Positions 24,598-34,514 of a stretch of 64,000 nucleotides of DNA are shown one piece after another. The stretch is from Verrucomicrobiales bacterium (GTDB lineage: Bacteria > Verrucomicrobiota > Verrucomicrobiia > Limisphaerales > JAYPXF01). The stretch lies in assembly GCA_002715965.1 (NCBI GenBank), contig PBAL01000092.1, forward strand, positions 1-64,000, written 5' to 3'. The notes beneath the pieces were generated by a model that made no database searches, was not told the DNA's origin, and saw nothing but the letters and a program-made list of their open reading frames with translations. Numbering within the stretch: position 1 is the first letter of the stretch; each line of letters opens with the position of its first letter. The translations under genes and the position numbers were made by a program.

Positions 24598-27507
24598 ATG
24601 AGATTTCGTGACGCCAGTGCCAAGTTGACGTTTCTCCTCGGCTTCTGCACGTTTCTGCTGCAATCGCAATCACGAGCGGTTAAGCCCTTGGAGGTGTTGC
24701 AGCGCCATTGCGTGGAATGCCACAACGCGCATGACAAAAAGGGCGGGGTGGTGCTGGACCGCGGACCAATTGTGATCGATGACCTGCAGCAGATTGTGAA
24801 GATGGTCTCGGGTCAATCGCCAAAGATGCCGCCCAAGCGGGATCCGCTTTCGATTGAGGAGGTCAAGGCGTTGCAATTGTGGGTGGCGAGTGGAGCCGAG
24901 ATTCCCGAAGGGCGGGTTTTGACCGATACGCGGATTGCAGATCGACAATGGTGGTCGCTGAAGCCATTGCGGAAACCAGCTGTACCCGAGGCGGGTGATG
25001 GCTGGGCGAAGAATGAAATCGATCACTTCGTGACTGCCAAACTTCGGGAGAAAGGACTGAAGCATTCACCGGAAGCGGATGCCCGGACTTTGATCCGCCG
25101 GCTGACGTTTGACCTGATCGGTTTGCCGCCGACGCCGGAAGAAATTCGCACCTTTGTGCGTGACTCACAGAAGGATCGAGACGGGGCTTATGCGAAGCTG
25201 GTGGAGCGTTTGTTGGATTCGCCGCGATATGGCGAGCAGTGGGCGCGGCAGTGGTTGGACGTCGCGCGTTATGGCGAGAGTCACGGCTATGACAAGGACA
25301 AGGCGCGCTTCAATGCCTGGCCGTATCGGGATTATGTGATCCGCAGTTTCAATGACGACAAACCCTGGACGCGTTTTGTCCGGGAACAAGTGGCGGGTGA
25401 TGTGTTGTATCCGAAGGATCCGGATGGGGTGGTTGCCATGGGTTTTGTCGCGGCCGGTCCCTGGGACTATATCGCGCACCACGAGGTGGGCGAAGGCAAG
25501 CTCGACGGCCGCATCGCCAAGCACCTCGACCGGGACGATATGGTAAGCGCGGTCTTCAACGCTTTCATGAGCACTACGGTGCAATGCGCGCAGTGTCACA
25601 ATCACAAGTTCGATCCGGTCTCGATGACGGATTATTACCGCCTGCATACGATCTTTGCGGCCGTCGATCGACGCGATCGCGTTTACGATCTGGATCCCGA
25701 GATCGCGAAGAAGTGGGTGAAGATCGAAAGCGAGGTCGCCGATCTCGACAAGAAACTCCGCGACATCGACAAGGCGATTGAAACAGAGGGCGGCGCGGAG
25801 TTGAAGGAGATCAAGGCACGGGTGGCCAAATTGAAGGAAGCCGGGAAGGCCTCACTCAAGTACGTAGCGGAGCACGGTTACCACAGCCACATCGTCAAGC
25901 AACAGGACACCGAAAAATGGGTTCAGCTCGAACTGGCGGATTCGGCAGAATTCTCGACCGTTCGATTGCGGGCCTGCTACGATGATTTTGCTGGCATCAA
26001 AGGTGGCTTCGGTTTTCCGGCGCGGTTCAAGGTGGAGGTATCCGACGATCCGAAGTTTTCCAAAGACGCGCGGGTCGTGGCGGATCATACCAAGCGAAAC
26101 TTTCTGAATCCTGTATTGGCGCCCGTGGATCTGCCCGGTGGCAAAGGCCGCTTCGTGCGCGTCACTGCCACGAAACTGGTCGAACGAAAGAACGATTACA
26201 TCTTCGCCCTTGCCGAGGTCGAGTTGCTGGATGCCAAGGGCAGGAACCTTGCGCGCGGGGCAAAGGTCACCGCCAAGGATTCCATCGAAGGCGGAAATCG
26301 CTGGGGGCGCCGAAACCTGGTCGATGGCAAGTATTCGACCGGTGGTGATCCCAAGTCGGCAGCCGAATTGGCGGAGGCTCTGAAGACCATGGATTCGATC
26401 CTGGCCAAGGTCGAAACGCCGGAGCGATTGAAGAAGCGCGACGCATTACGCAAGCAACGAGACCAGAAGATGAAGGAATTGGACGGCCTTCCGGAGGGCA
26501 AGATGGTCTACACGCTGGCGACCCATTTCAAACCTCGCAGTCGGGTGATCCCCACGAAAGGCGTGCCGCGCAAGATTCACCTGCTGCATCGCGGTGACCT
26601 GCGGAACAAGGGGGATGAAATGACGCCCGGCGCTCCCGCACTCTGGGAATCGGTTTCCGCCACCTTCAACCTCGGGAAGGATCACACCGAGGGGCAACGC
26701 CGTGCGGCCCTGGCGCATTACCTGACCGATCCGAAGAACCCACTCCTCTGGCGCTCAGCCGCCAACCGCATCTGGCTCGGACACATGGGACGCGGCATCG
26801 TCGATTCGCCGAACGACTTCGGTCGCATGGGCATGAAGCCGACCCATCCCGAATTGCTCGACTGGTTGGCAGCCCGCTTTCGTGAGACCGAATCCGTCAA
26901 GGACCTGCATCGCCTGATCGTTACCAGTTCCACCTATCGCCAGGCCTCGGCGAGCGATCTGCAGAATGCGAAAATCGACGGCAGCAACGCTTACTACTGG
27001 CGCATGAATCGCCGCAAGTTGCGCGCCGAAGAGGTGCGCGACTCGGTGCTCCAGGTCGCCGGCGCCTTGGATCTGAAGATGGGCGGCCCGAGCTTCCGTG
27101 ACTTCAAATTCAAGGACGATCACACGCCAAAGTTCTGGTACCATCTGCACGATCACAACGATCCGAAGACCCATCGGCGCACGATCTACCGCTTCATCGC
27201 CCGCAGCCAGACCCAGCCCTTCCTCACCACGCTCGACTGCGCGGACCCCTCACAGATGGTTCCCAAGCGTGACGAAACCACCACCGCCCTCCAAGCGCTC
27301 GCGCTGATGAACAACCCCTTCATGACCGCCATGAGCGAAAAGTTCGCCGCCCGAACCAAGAACATCGACGAAGCCATCTGGCTCGCCCTCGGCCGCGCCC
27401 CGGCCAAACCGGAACGCCAGACCTTGAACAAGTATGCCAAGACTCACGGGATGCCCGCGACAGCCCGACTTCTCTTCAATCTCAATGAGTTTGCCTACGT
27501 CGACTGA
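24598..27507 (+). CDS. Planctomycete-type cytochrome C (PSCyt1-DUF1549-DUF1553) protein (1)
   Basis: A 969-residue exported protein (leader with LTFLLGFCTFLLQSQSRA). Near residues 37-45 is the single haem-type motif HCVECHNAHDKKG (CxxCH) of the PSCyt1 domain. The DUF1549 domain follows (ALIRRLTFDL-type LIRRLTFDLIGLPPTPEE, then SPRYGEQWARQWLDVARYGE) with the second CxxCH-like QCAQCHNHKFDP. A central region around residues 410-560 resembles a discoidin-like carbohydrate-binding insert (WVQLELADSAEFSTVRLRA). The C-terminal DUF1553 part has LAHYLTDPKNPLLWRSAANR and STYRQAS and ends in RLLFNLNEFAYVD. It is upstream of, and presumably paired with, a DUF1501 gene 159 bases away. The exact function of such pairs is unknown; a role in polysaccharide-linked redox reactions is speculated. 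Confidence 0.93.
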   Translation: MRFRDASAKLTFLLGFCTFLLQSQSRAVKPLEVLQRHCVECHNAHDKKGGVVLDRGPIVIDDLQQIVKMVSGQSPKMPPKRDPLSIEEVKALQLWVASGAEIPEGRVLTDTRIADRQWWSLKPLRKPAVPEAGDGWAKNEIDHFVTAKLREKGLKHSPEADARTLIRRLTFDLIGLPPTPEEIRTFVRDSQKDRDGAYAKLVERLLDSPRYGEQWARQWLDVARYGESHGYDKDKARFNAWPYRDYVIRSFNDDKPWTRFVREQVAGDVLYPKDPDGVVAMGFVAAGPWDYIAHHEVGEGKLDGRIAKHLDRDDMVSAVFNAFMSTTVQCAQCHNHKFDPVSMTDYYRLHTIFAAVDRRDRVYDLDPEIAKKWVKIESEVADLDKKLRDIDKAIETEGGAELKEIKARVAKLKEAGKASLKYVAEHGYHSHIVKQQDTEKWVQLELADSAEFSTVRLRACYDDFAGIKGGFGFPARFKVEVSDDPKFSKDARVVADHTKRNFLNPVLAPVDLPGGKGRFVRVTATKLVERKNDYIFALAEVELLDAKGRNLARGAKVTAKDSIEGGNRWGRRNLVDGKYSTGGDPKSAAELAEALKTMDSILAKVETPERLKKRDALRKQRDQKMKELDGLPEGKMVYTLATHFKPRSRVIPTKGVPRKIHLLHRGDLRNKGDEMTPGAPALWESVSATFNLGKDHTEGQRRAALAHYLTDPKNPLLWRSAANRIWLGHMGRGIVDSPNDFGRMGMKPTHPELLDWLAARFRETESVKDLHRLIVTSSTYRQASASDLQNAKIDGSNAYYWRMNRRKLRAEEVRDSVLQVAGALDLKMGGPSFRDFKFKDDHTPKFWYHLHDHNDPKTHRRTIYRFIARSQTQPFLTTLDCADPSQMVPKRDETTTALQALALMNNPFMTAMSEKFAARTKNIDEAIWLALGRAPAKPERQTLNKYAKTHGMPATARLLFNLNEFAYVD

Positions 27508-27558
27508 AATGAAGACACGGGATTTGAAATTGTGGTCCGCAATCGGGTTTTCCTGCCT

Positions 27559-27640
27559 CGTAGCAGCCGACGTGAGGAGGCTCAATTCAATGCCACGCGT
27601 TTGGATTCGAAGTCAGAGCCTCCTCACGTCGGCTGCTACG
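27559..27640. repeat. Perfect 25-base inverted repeat between PSCyt and DUF1501 genes
   Basis: Arm 27559-27583 (CGTAGCAGCCGACGTGAGGA and five more bases) is exactly reverse-complementary to 27616-27640, with a 32-base loop. The perfect arms indicate a recently mobile or selected palindromic element. It sits inside the PSCyt-DUF1501 gap and could act as a partial terminator or RNA-stability hairpin. Confidence 0.9.
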
Positions 27641-27666
27641 AAACATGAAGGCGCGCGCTCCAGCTT

Positions 27667-29109
27667 ATGAACAGTCGTCGCAATTTTCTAACCGGTCTCA
27701 CCACCTTCGGCGGACTTGCTCTGACCGACTTGCTCGCAAACGAGACCAGTTCAGCCTTCAGCCTTCAGCCTTCAGCCTTGCCCCACCACCGGCCCAAGGC
27801 CAAGCGGGTGATTCAGTTGTTCATGGCGGGGGCGGCGAGTCATGTCGACATGTGGGACTACAAGCCGCAGTTGGAGAAAGAACAGGGCCAGCAGTGGGAT
27901 CCGGGAGAGAAGGTGGAGTTGTTTCAGAGTTCGCCGGGTGTGAGTCAACGCTCTTACTGGAACTTCAAACGCTACGGTCAATCGGGCAAGCACCTCAGCA
28001 ATGTGGTAGCTCCGCTCGGACGACATGCGGATGACATCGCCTTCGTGCACGACCTGGTCGGGCAGACGGGTGTTCACAGCCAGGGAACGCTTTTGCAGAC
28101 CACCGGCTTCAATCGCCCCGGATTTCCGAGCGCGGGATCGTGGGTCAGTTACGGCCTGGGTTCTGAGAACGAGAATCTGCCAAACTTCGTCGTGCTGCCG
28201 GATCATCGCGGATTCGCTTCCAACGGCGTGAAGAACTGGTCCTCGATGTTTCTACCGGCGCAACATCAGGGAACAGTCATTCGTCCCGGCGACAAGACGC
28301 CGATCAACGATCTTTATCGGCCGGAACAGATCAACGAGTCAGCTGATCGCGACGCGCAGGACGTTCTGCGTTTGTTGAATCAACGACATGCATCGACCCG
28401 TCCGGGTGACAGCCGTCTGGCCGCCCGCATCCGCAGCTACGAACTCGCCGCGCAGATGCAGCTCAGCGCCACCGAGGCGCTCGACGTCTCGCGCGAACCG
28501 CAATACATCAAGGACCTCTACGGCCTCGTCCCGGAAGGACCGGGCGTGGACGACTCCAAGATCAATCTCAAGGCGGAGACGGAATTCTTCGGGCGCAAAT
28601 GCCTCGTTGCCCGCCGCCTGCTGGAACGCGGTGTGCGCTTCGTGCAGATCTTCAGCGGCAACGAAAACGGATTCCCACGCCGCAACTGGGATTCGCACGA
28701 AGACGTAAATCGCGATCACGGTCCCCTGGCTGGCGGCATGGCCTTTGCCACCGCCGGGTTGATCCAGGACCTGAAACAACGTGGCATGTTCGAAGACACG
28801 ATCATCCTGTGGACCACCGAATTCGGACGCATGCCCTGCGCCCAACGCACCACCGGTCGCGACCATAATCCCTTTGTCTTCACGAACTGGCTCTGCGGCG
28901 GCGGCATCAAGGGCGGCACCTATGGCGAGAGCGACCAATGGGGTTACAAACCGCAGAACCCAAGCGCCGCCACACAGGTCTACGACATCCACGCCACCAT
29001 CCTCCATCAACTCGGCATCAACCACGAACAGCTCACCGTCCGCCACAACTCCATCGACCGTCGCCTCACCGACGTCCACGGGCATGTGATAAACGGGATG
29101 GTAGCGTAA
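27667..29109 (+). CDS. DUF1501 exported protein (2), paired with PSCyt protein
   Basis: A 480-residue DUF1501 protein with a twin-arginine leader (MNSRRNFLTGLTTFGGLALT). Family blocks are RVIQLFMAGAASHVDMWDYK, HDLVGQTGVHSQGTLLQTTG, LVARRLLERGVRFVQIFSG, LWTTEFGRMPCAQRTTGRDH and GGIKGGTYGES. Between the leader and the mature domain lies a short stretch SSAFSLQPSAL encoded by four tandem heptamers TTCAGCC; a change in copy number would shift the frame. It follows the PSCyt gene in the same direction. Confidence 0.95.
   Translation: MNSRRNFLTGLTTFGGLALTDLLANETSSAFSLQPSALPHHRPKAKRVIQLFMAGAASHVDMWDYKPQLEKEQGQQWDPGEKVELFQSSPGVSQRSYWNFKRYGQSGKHLSNVVAPLGRHADDIAFVHDLVGQTGVHSQGTLLQTTGFNRPGFPSAGSWVSYGLGSENENLPNFVVLPDHRGFASNGVKNWSSMFLPAQHQGTVIRPGDKTPINDLYRPEQINESADRDAQDVLRLLNQRHASTRPGDSRLAARIRSYELAAQMQLSATEALDVSREPQYIKDLYGLVPEGPGVDDSKINLKAETEFFGRKCLVARRLLERGVRFVQIFSGNENGFPRRNWDSHEDVNRDHGPLAGGMAFATAGLIQDLKQRGMFEDTIILWTTEFGRMPCAQRTTGRDHNPFVFTNWLCGGGIKGGTYGESDQWGYKPQNPSAATQVYDIHATILHQLGINHEQLTVRHNSIDRRLTDVHGHVINGMVA
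27750..27777 (+). repeat. Four tandem TTCAGCC heptamers inside a DUF1501 gene
   Basis: Four exact copies of a seven-base unit just after the leader region. Seven is not a multiple of three, so slippage by one unit would shift the frame and switch the gene off. Confidence 0.9.
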
Positions 29110-29206
29110 CGGATACGGCGATTGAACGGTTGACCTCATGGCAGGTAACACGCTGCTACCGAGCGTGTCTTTAAGATCCATCGCACGTGCAGGCTGAGTC
29201 CATCGT

Positions 29207-29237
29207 GGTATCCGGACCAGGTACTGGACCGGATACC
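29207..29237. repeat. Hairpin downstream of DUF1501 gene
   Basis: GGTATCCGGACCAG and CTGGACCGGATACC form a 14-base stem with one mismatch and a three-base loop, about 100 bases after the DUF1501 stop. It may terminate or protect the transcript. Confidence 0.55.
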
Positions 29238-29378
29238 AGCATGCCAACGAGTGAGTTGGACCGTGCAGTGACTTCTCACTCAATTCGTTGAGCTTAGCCC
29301 GCAAGCTCCGGATGCGATCCGAAGCTACTTCTGGAACGAGCTCTCGTAGGCCTCACAGAGCTTCTTGCCGAAGTGGTG

Positions 29379-29558
29379 TCAGGAGAAGCGTTCATTGGCG
29401 GCCTTGATCAGGTCGACGGATTCGTCAGTGGAACCCGAATCAATGACGATGAGCTCCCAATCCTTGAATTCCTGTGCCCGGATGGCCGGAAGCGTTTCCT
29501 TCAGCGCCCAGCCTTCGTGGTGGGACCGCATGATGATGCTGACCAATGGTTTGCTCAT
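29379..29558 (-). pseudogene. Remnant of a family 2 glycosyltransferase (N-terminus only)
   Basis: From the ATG at 29558 the minus strand reads MSKPLVSIIMRSHHEGW, then WELIVIDSGSTDESVDLI, the classic GT-A start with the DSGSTD nucleotide-sugar motif. It stops at TGA 29379-29381 after 59 codons. The following codons (HHFGKKLCEAYESSF) have no family match and soon stop again. Full enzymes have 250 or more residues, so this is a truncated relic. Confidence 0.75.
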
Positions 29559-29682
29559 GCCTGGGGCGATTATGTATGCGGGGACGTGGCGGGGAAGATC
29601 TGAATGAGATTGAGAGTCAATTGCTCACGGATGAATTCTCAAGCGTGACAACACGCGCCTGCGCATCTATGAACTCCCACTT

Positions 29683-31242
29683 ATGAAGCTAGCGAAACTC
29701 CTTCTCAGTTTGCTGATGGGTGGCCTTCTCTCCACGTCAGTCCATGCGGCCAAGCGGCCAAACATCCTGTTCATCTTCACCGATGATCATTGTCAGCAGG
29801 CGATCAGCGCGTACGGCAGCAAACGGATCCACACCCCGCACCTGGATCGGCTGGCCGATGAGGGGATGAAGTTTCGCAAGTGTTACGTCAGCAATTCCAT
29901 CTGCGGGCCGAGCCGGGCCGTGATTCAGACAGGCAAGTACAGCCATCTCAATGGATTCGTTCGCAATGGCAATTACTTCAATGGAAATCAACAGACCTTC
30001 CCCAAGCTCCTTCAGAAGGCCGGTTATCAGACTGCCGTGGTTGGCAAGTGGCATCTCGGCAGCACACCTCAGGGATACGACTATTACGACGTGCTGAAGG
30101 GACAAGGCCCCTACTACAACCCGCCGATGATCACGGCCGGGCCCGATGGCAAACCCGTGACCAAACCGCACACCGGCTACACCACCCACATCATCACCGA
30201 CAAGGCACTCGCGTGGTTGAAGGAAGAACGTTCGGACGAAAAGCCCTTCATGCTCATGTATCAGCACAAGGCGCCTCATCGCAACTGGCAGCCCGGTCCA
30301 AAGTATCTGACCATGTATGATGACGTGACGATTCCGGAGCCCGACACCTTGTTCGACGATTACTCCGGTCGCAGCAAGGCGCCGACTTATCAGAAGATGG
30401 AGATCGCCAATCATCTGAACGACCGCGATTTGAAGTTTGTGACGCCGAATAACCTGACCCCGGAACAAAAGGCCAAATGGGACGCGGCATACAACCCGAA
30501 GAACGCAGAGTTCAAGGCGGCCAATTTGAAGGGCAAGGATCTCGTGAAGTGGAAATACCAACGCTACGTGAAGGATTACCTCCGCTGCGTAAAGGCCGTG
30601 GATGACGACATCGGTCGCGTGCTGGATTACCTCGACGAATCTGGTCTCGCGGAGAACACGGTGGTGATCTACGCCTCGGACCAGGGTTGGTATCTCGGCG
30701 AGCACGGCTGGTTCGACAAGCGCTGGATGTATGAGGAAAGCCTGTTGACTCCCTTGCTCGTTCGCTGGCCGGGCAAGGTGAAGGCGGGAAGTGTGAATGA
30801 CGACATTGTGTCGAATCTCGATTTTGCCCAGACCTTTCTTGGGATCGCCGGGGCGAGTCTTCCGAGCGACATGCAGGGTCGCAGCCTCGTTCCGCTCCTG
30901 CAGGGCAATACGCCAAAGGATTGGCGAAAGTCCTTCTATTACCATTACTACGAGGGATTGCGTGGCGGGCATTCCGTTCCTCGCCACTACGGAGTTACCA
31001 CCGGACGCTACAAGCTGATCGATTTCTATGAAGTTGGCACGGTTGAGCTTTTCGATCTGCAATTCGATCCGGAAGAACTGAAGAGCCAACACTCGAATCC
31101 GAAGTATGCAAAGATTCGCAAACAGCTTCAGGACGAACTCGCTCGCCTGCGGAAGTTGTACCAGGTTCCTGATGAAGACCCGGCGGGTGTTCGCAAACCC
31201 AAACAACCACGCACAAAGAAGAACCGCAAAAAGAAGGCCTGA
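29683..31242 (+). CDS. Exported type I sulfatase (1)
   Basis: A 519-residue sulfatase with leader [22 protein letters not shown]. Metal-binding aspartates are in [11 protein letters not shown], and the formylglycine site is [13 protein letters not shown] (C-x-P-S-R), so it should be matured by a formylglycine-generating enzyme. Further active-site parts are [15 protein letters not shown] and [18 protein letters not shown]. The C-terminus ends in a basic tail ([13 protein letters not shown]). It lies in a cluster of four sulfatases that probably desulfate polysaccharides in the periplasm. The specific substrate is unknown. Confidence 0.96.
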   Translation: MKLAKLLLSLLMGGLLSTSVHAAKRPNILFIFTDDHCQQAISAYGSKRIHTPHLDRLADEGMKFRKCYVSNSICGPSRAVIQTGKYSHLNGFVRNGNYFNGNQQTFPKLLQKAGYQTAVVGKWHLGSTPQGYDYYDVLKGQGPYYNPPMITAGPDGKPVTKPHTGYTTHIITDKALAWLKEERSDEKPFMLMYQHKAPHRNWQPGPKYLTMYDDVTIPEPDTLFDDYSGRSKAPTYQKMEIANHLNDRDLKFVTPNNLTPEQKAKWDAAYNPKNAEFKAANLKGKDLVKWKYQRYVKDYLRCVKAVDDDIGRVLDYLDESGLAENTVVIYASDQGWYLGEHGWFDKRWMYEESLLTPLLVRWPGKVKAGSVNDDIVSNLDFAQTFLGIAGASLPSDMQGRSLVPLLQGNTPKDWRKSFYYHYYEGLRGGHSVPRHYGVTTGRYKLIDFYEVGTVELFDLQFDPEELKSQHSNPKYAKIRKQLQDELARLRKLYQVPDEDPAGVRKPKQPRTKKNRKKKA

Positions 31243-31357
31243 TCATGGAATCGGCCCGCGTTCTTGATCGCGCTGCCGATGAAGATCAAAAGCGGATCCG
31301 GTGGACCACTTGCGGATCGTCGCCTGGGTTCCGAATGAGTAGGGGCTGCTGCCAGGC

Positions 31358-32797
31358 CTACTTCTCCCGCCTACGATTCTCGAAGTGGATCTGAGTCAGG
31401 CCTTTCGGCTTCTTCCGTGCTGAGGCAATTCGTTCGCGGAGCTCGCGCGATAGTTGTTTCAACAACGCTCCGTGTTTCGGCGACTGGGCGAGGTTGTTCA
31501 TTTCTGCCTGATCAAAATAGTGGTCATAGAGTTCCGCTCCGCCTTTTCCATCCTCCTGCCACTCCGTGTAGCGATAGCGCGGCGTCTTGATGCTGTAACC
31601 GTTGGCATACTGGGTGAATGCAGAACGTCGCACTTGTGCCTTCGGATCGCGCAACGCGGGAACCAGGCTTTTCCCAGAGATGTAAGGGGGAGGCGTGTTG
31701 TCGGTGAGTTCCGCGAGGGTTGGATAAAAGTCCACCATCTCCGCTGGAGTGGTCGCTGTTCCTCGCCCGGTCACTCCGGGACCGGCAATGATCAGCGGAA
31801 CGTGGGTGGCGTTTTCAAACAGAGTGGTCTTCTGCCAATGCCCATGTTCACCCATGTGATAACCATGGTCGGATGTAAAGAGAACCACCGTGTTCTTCGC
31901 CAATCCGGTCTCGTCCAGCACATCGAGAATCCGGCCCAACTGCGCATCGGCAAACGTGATCGATGCGTAGTAGGATTGAATCGCTTCCTTTGCCAGCCGG
32001 GTTGGCAGATTCAGCTGATCTTTTTTCCGGGTGATTGACTTGCGCGCGTCGGCGGGAATTGTCTCAAAGTATCTGCCGGGGACGGCAGGAACTTTGATTT
32101 CATCGAGCGGATACATCTCAAAATACCTCTTTGGCGCCACGTAAGGCGTATGAGGTCGATACAGTCCGACCGCCATGTAGAAGATGTCTTTTTGAGCGGC
32201 GTGCTTCTTCAACATCTTGATCGCCTCCGTCGCTGCGATGCCGTCGGTCTGCTCTTCATCAGTGCCTTCAGCCGCAAGCCAGCTCATCGTTCCACCGAAC
32301 GCTCCCGGACGAAGACTGAAGATGAGATCCTCGTCATCCACATCACGGCCGCGCGGGTTGATGGTGTAGTTCCACGAATAGGGATCATCATGTCCGCTGG
32401 TGCCTATGTGCTTGGGGACATTGTAGTGATAGATCTTGCCAATGCGCGTTGCGAAGTAGCCGTTGTCGCGGAACATCTGGGAAATCGTCTTCACGTCCGG
32501 CAGATGCTCGCGGATATAGATCGCGTTGCGATGAATGAGCGTCTGGTCCGGATAGAGTCCGCCCATGAAGGACGCGCGACTCGGTCCGCACAGCGGGTAT
32601 TGGCAGTGGGCGTTCTTGAAGAGCACACCGCGTTTCGCGAGGCGATCGATGTTCGGTGACTTAACCTGCGGATGCCCGTAGCAGGCGAGGTCGCAATTCA
32701 AATCGTCGCAGATGAGGAACAGGACATTGGGTTTGGCTGCGAAGGATTCGGCGACCACTGCCACGATTGTCAGAAGAACGAGAAATCGGATGCGCAT
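31358..32797 (-). CDS. Exported type I sulfatase (2), iduronate-2-sulfatase-like
   Basis: A 479-residue sulfatase with leader MRIRFLVLLTIVAVVAESFA. PNVLFLICDDLNCDLACYGH holds the metal aspartates, CQYPLCGPSRASFMGGLYP the CxPSR maturation site, IGKIYHY the family-type lysine, VGLYRPHTPYVAPKRYFEMY a block seen in iduronate-2-sulfatase relatives, and FTSDHGYHMGEHGHWQKTTL the late metal ligands. It is convergent with the previous sulfatase. The substrate class (iduronate or similar sulfated sugar) is a guess from overall pattern. Confidence 0.95.
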   Translation of the reverse strand: MRIRFLVLLTIVAVVAESFAAKPNVLFLICDDLNCDLACYGHPQVKSPNIDRLAKRGVLFKNAHCQYPLCGPSRASFMGGLYPDQTLIHRNAIYIREHLPDVKTISQMFRDNGYFATRIGKIYHYNVPKHIGTSGHDDPYSWNYTINPRGRDVDDEDLIFSLRPGAFGGTMSWLAAEGTDEEQTDGIAATEAIKMLKKHAAQKDIFYMAVGLYRPHTPYVAPKRYFEMYPLDEIKVPAVPGRYFETIPADARKSITRKKDQLNLPTRLAKEAIQSYYASITFADAQLGRILDVLDETGLAKNTVVLFTSDHGYHMGEHGHWQKTTLFENATHVPLIIAGPGVTGRGTATTPAEMVDFYPTLAELTDNTPPPYISGKSLVPALRDPKAQVRRSAFTQYANGYSIKTPRYRYTEWQEDGKGGAELYDHYFDQAEMNNLAQSPKHGALLKQLSRELRERIASARKKPKGLTQIHFENRRREK

Positions 32798-33112
32798 GAG
32801 ACGAAGCTAACGAGGGAGAACAAGGCAACCCAAGCTTGAAGTGAGTAGATACGATCCACTCGGCCGGCGTGCCCCTTCATCCCGGCCCTCCCCCCGGAGT
32901 CTGTCCATTACCCACAACTTTCGGACATATCTCTGGGGGAAGTCATGAACCTGTTCAGTCATTGAACGGTCATTCTCCAATCGGCTCCTCAACAGCAGCC
33001 CGAATTCAACGCTGGAAAATCATATCGGGGGCGCCGTCCGAACACTCCAGTGCTAGCGAAACGTCCAACATCCCGCTTGCAAATGTGCCGATCTGATTTT
33101 CAATTATACCAA
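32798..33112. other. Divergent promoter region between sulfatase 2 and DUF1501 gene
   Basis: About 315 bases without a gene, between divergent coding regions. It should contain promoters for both. I see no clear operator or repeat. Confidence 0.5.
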
Positions 33113-34510
33113 ATGCACCGTGAATCCGTGAATCCACTCTTCGGCCGGCGCGCCTTCCTGCGTGCGGGCGCCTTGGGTGTTGCCGGGATCACGTTGTCTG
33201 ATGTGCTGCAATTGGAATCGCTGGCAGGGGTGAAATCATCCAGCAAGGCGGTGATCAATGTGCATCTGGACGGCGGTCCGCCACAGATGGACCTGATTGA
33301 TCCTAAACCCCATGCGCCAAGGGAACAGCGGGGTGAGTTCGAATCAATTTCCACCGCGGTCCCCGGACTGCATCTCACGGAACTGATGCCGAAGATGGCG
33401 AAGTCGGCGAACAAGTTTGCGTTCATTCGCTCGCTTGTCGGTGCCGCGGGAAGACATGATGCGTTTCAGTGCCAGTCAGGTTTCGGCTTCAAGGATCTGC
33501 AAGGCATTGGCGGCCGTCCCGCACTCGGTTGCGTTGCCACGCACATGCTTGGCAAGCCGACTGACCCGATGCCGACCTTCATCGATCTGATGCAGGGACG
33601 GCCATTGGCGCGTAACAGCGCGCGCCCTGGTTTTCTCGGCCCGGCGTTCAAGGCTTTTCGTCCGGACCTCTCGCATCTCTTCAAACGCGAGTTGGAGCCG
33701 GGCATGCAGGAAGAACTGGCCCGGCTGGGATCGAACCACACCCTGCAATTGGAATTGAGCAAGGGCCTGTCCGTCAACCGGCTCGAGGGACGCATGTTGC
33801 TTGCCAAAGATTTTGATCTGCTTCGGCGCAGCGTTGATCGGAGCGGATCGATGGAAGCACTCGACAAGTTTTCGCAACAGGCGCTGAGCATTCTCACTTC
33901 CGGCAAGGTGGCGAAGGCATTGGACTTGGATTCCGAAGATCCAAAGGTGGTGGATAAATTCTCACCGCGACTAAAGCCGGTGGACGCAGCGCATTACACG
34001 ACCGAAGGTCCGAATGCTGCGCGCAAGTTCCTGCTTGCCCGGCGCATGATCGAAGCCGGTGCCCGGGTGGTGAGCATTTCCCTCAGCGACTTTGACACCC
34101 ACGGCAAAAACTTCCATCGCATGCGCCTGCTCGGGCCGCTGCTGGATCATGCCTTGGATGCACTGGTGTCCGATCTGGAGGAACGCGGCATGCTTGATGA
34201 CGTGATGATCATTGCGTGGGGTGAATTCGGCCGCACGCCCAAGATCAATGCCAAGGCCGGACGCGATCACTGGCCGCGGGTTGCGATGGGCATCATGGCC
34301 GGGGGTGGGATCAACGGTGGTCAGGTAATCGGCTCAACCGACAAGTATGCGGCTGAAGCCACCAGCGAACCGATTCACTATCAGGACGTCATCGCGACGC
34401 TTTATCAGCACCTCGGGATCGACGCCCAGAATGTTACGCTCACGGACACGACCGGCAGACCCCAATACCTGGTGGATGTGGGTGCGCCGATTGGGCGGTT
34501 GTTTGCCTAG
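33113..34510 (+). CDS. DUF1501 exported protein (3)
   Basis: A 465-residue DUF1501 protein. The ATG at 33113 is chosen because it is close to the twin-arginine leader (FGRRAFLRAGALGVAGITLS); the frame is open further upstream. Family blocks are VINVHLDGGPPQMDLIDPKP, LMPKMAKSANKFAFIRSLVG, LLARRMIEAGARVVSISLSD, IIAWGEFGRTPKINAKAGRD and GGGINGGQVIGSTD. It has no adjacent PSCyt gene but is followed by a sulfatase in the same direction 275 bases away. Confidence 0.94.
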   Translation: MHRESVNPLFGRRAFLRAGALGVAGITLSDVLQLESLAGVKSSSKAVINVHLDGGPPQMDLIDPKPHAPREQRGEFESISTAVPGLHLTELMPKMAKSANKFAFIRSLVGAAGRHDAFQCQSGFGFKDLQGIGGRPALGCVATHMLGKPTDPMPTFIDLMQGRPLARNSARPGFLGPAFKAFRPDLSHLFKRELEPGMQEELARLGSNHTLQLELSKGLSVNRLEGRMLLAKDFDLLRRSVDRSGSMEALDKFSQQALSILTSGKVAKALDLDSEDPKVVDKFSPRLKPVDAAHYTTEGPNAARKFLLARRMIEAGARVVSISLSDFDTHGKNFHRMRLLGPLLDHALDALVSDLEERGMLDDVMIIAWGEFGRTPKINAKAGRDHWPRVAMGIMAGGGINGGQVIGSTDKYAAEATSEPIHYQDVIATLYQHLGIDAQNVTLTDTTGRPQYLVDVGAPIGRLFA

Positions 34511-34514
34511 GCTG

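Noticed and set aside
29737-31206. Long open frame (489 codons) opposite sulfatase 1
   Set aside because: It is an exact antisense shadow of a well-supported sulfatase and shows no domain pattern. Long antisense frames are expected from the GC bias at third codon positions.
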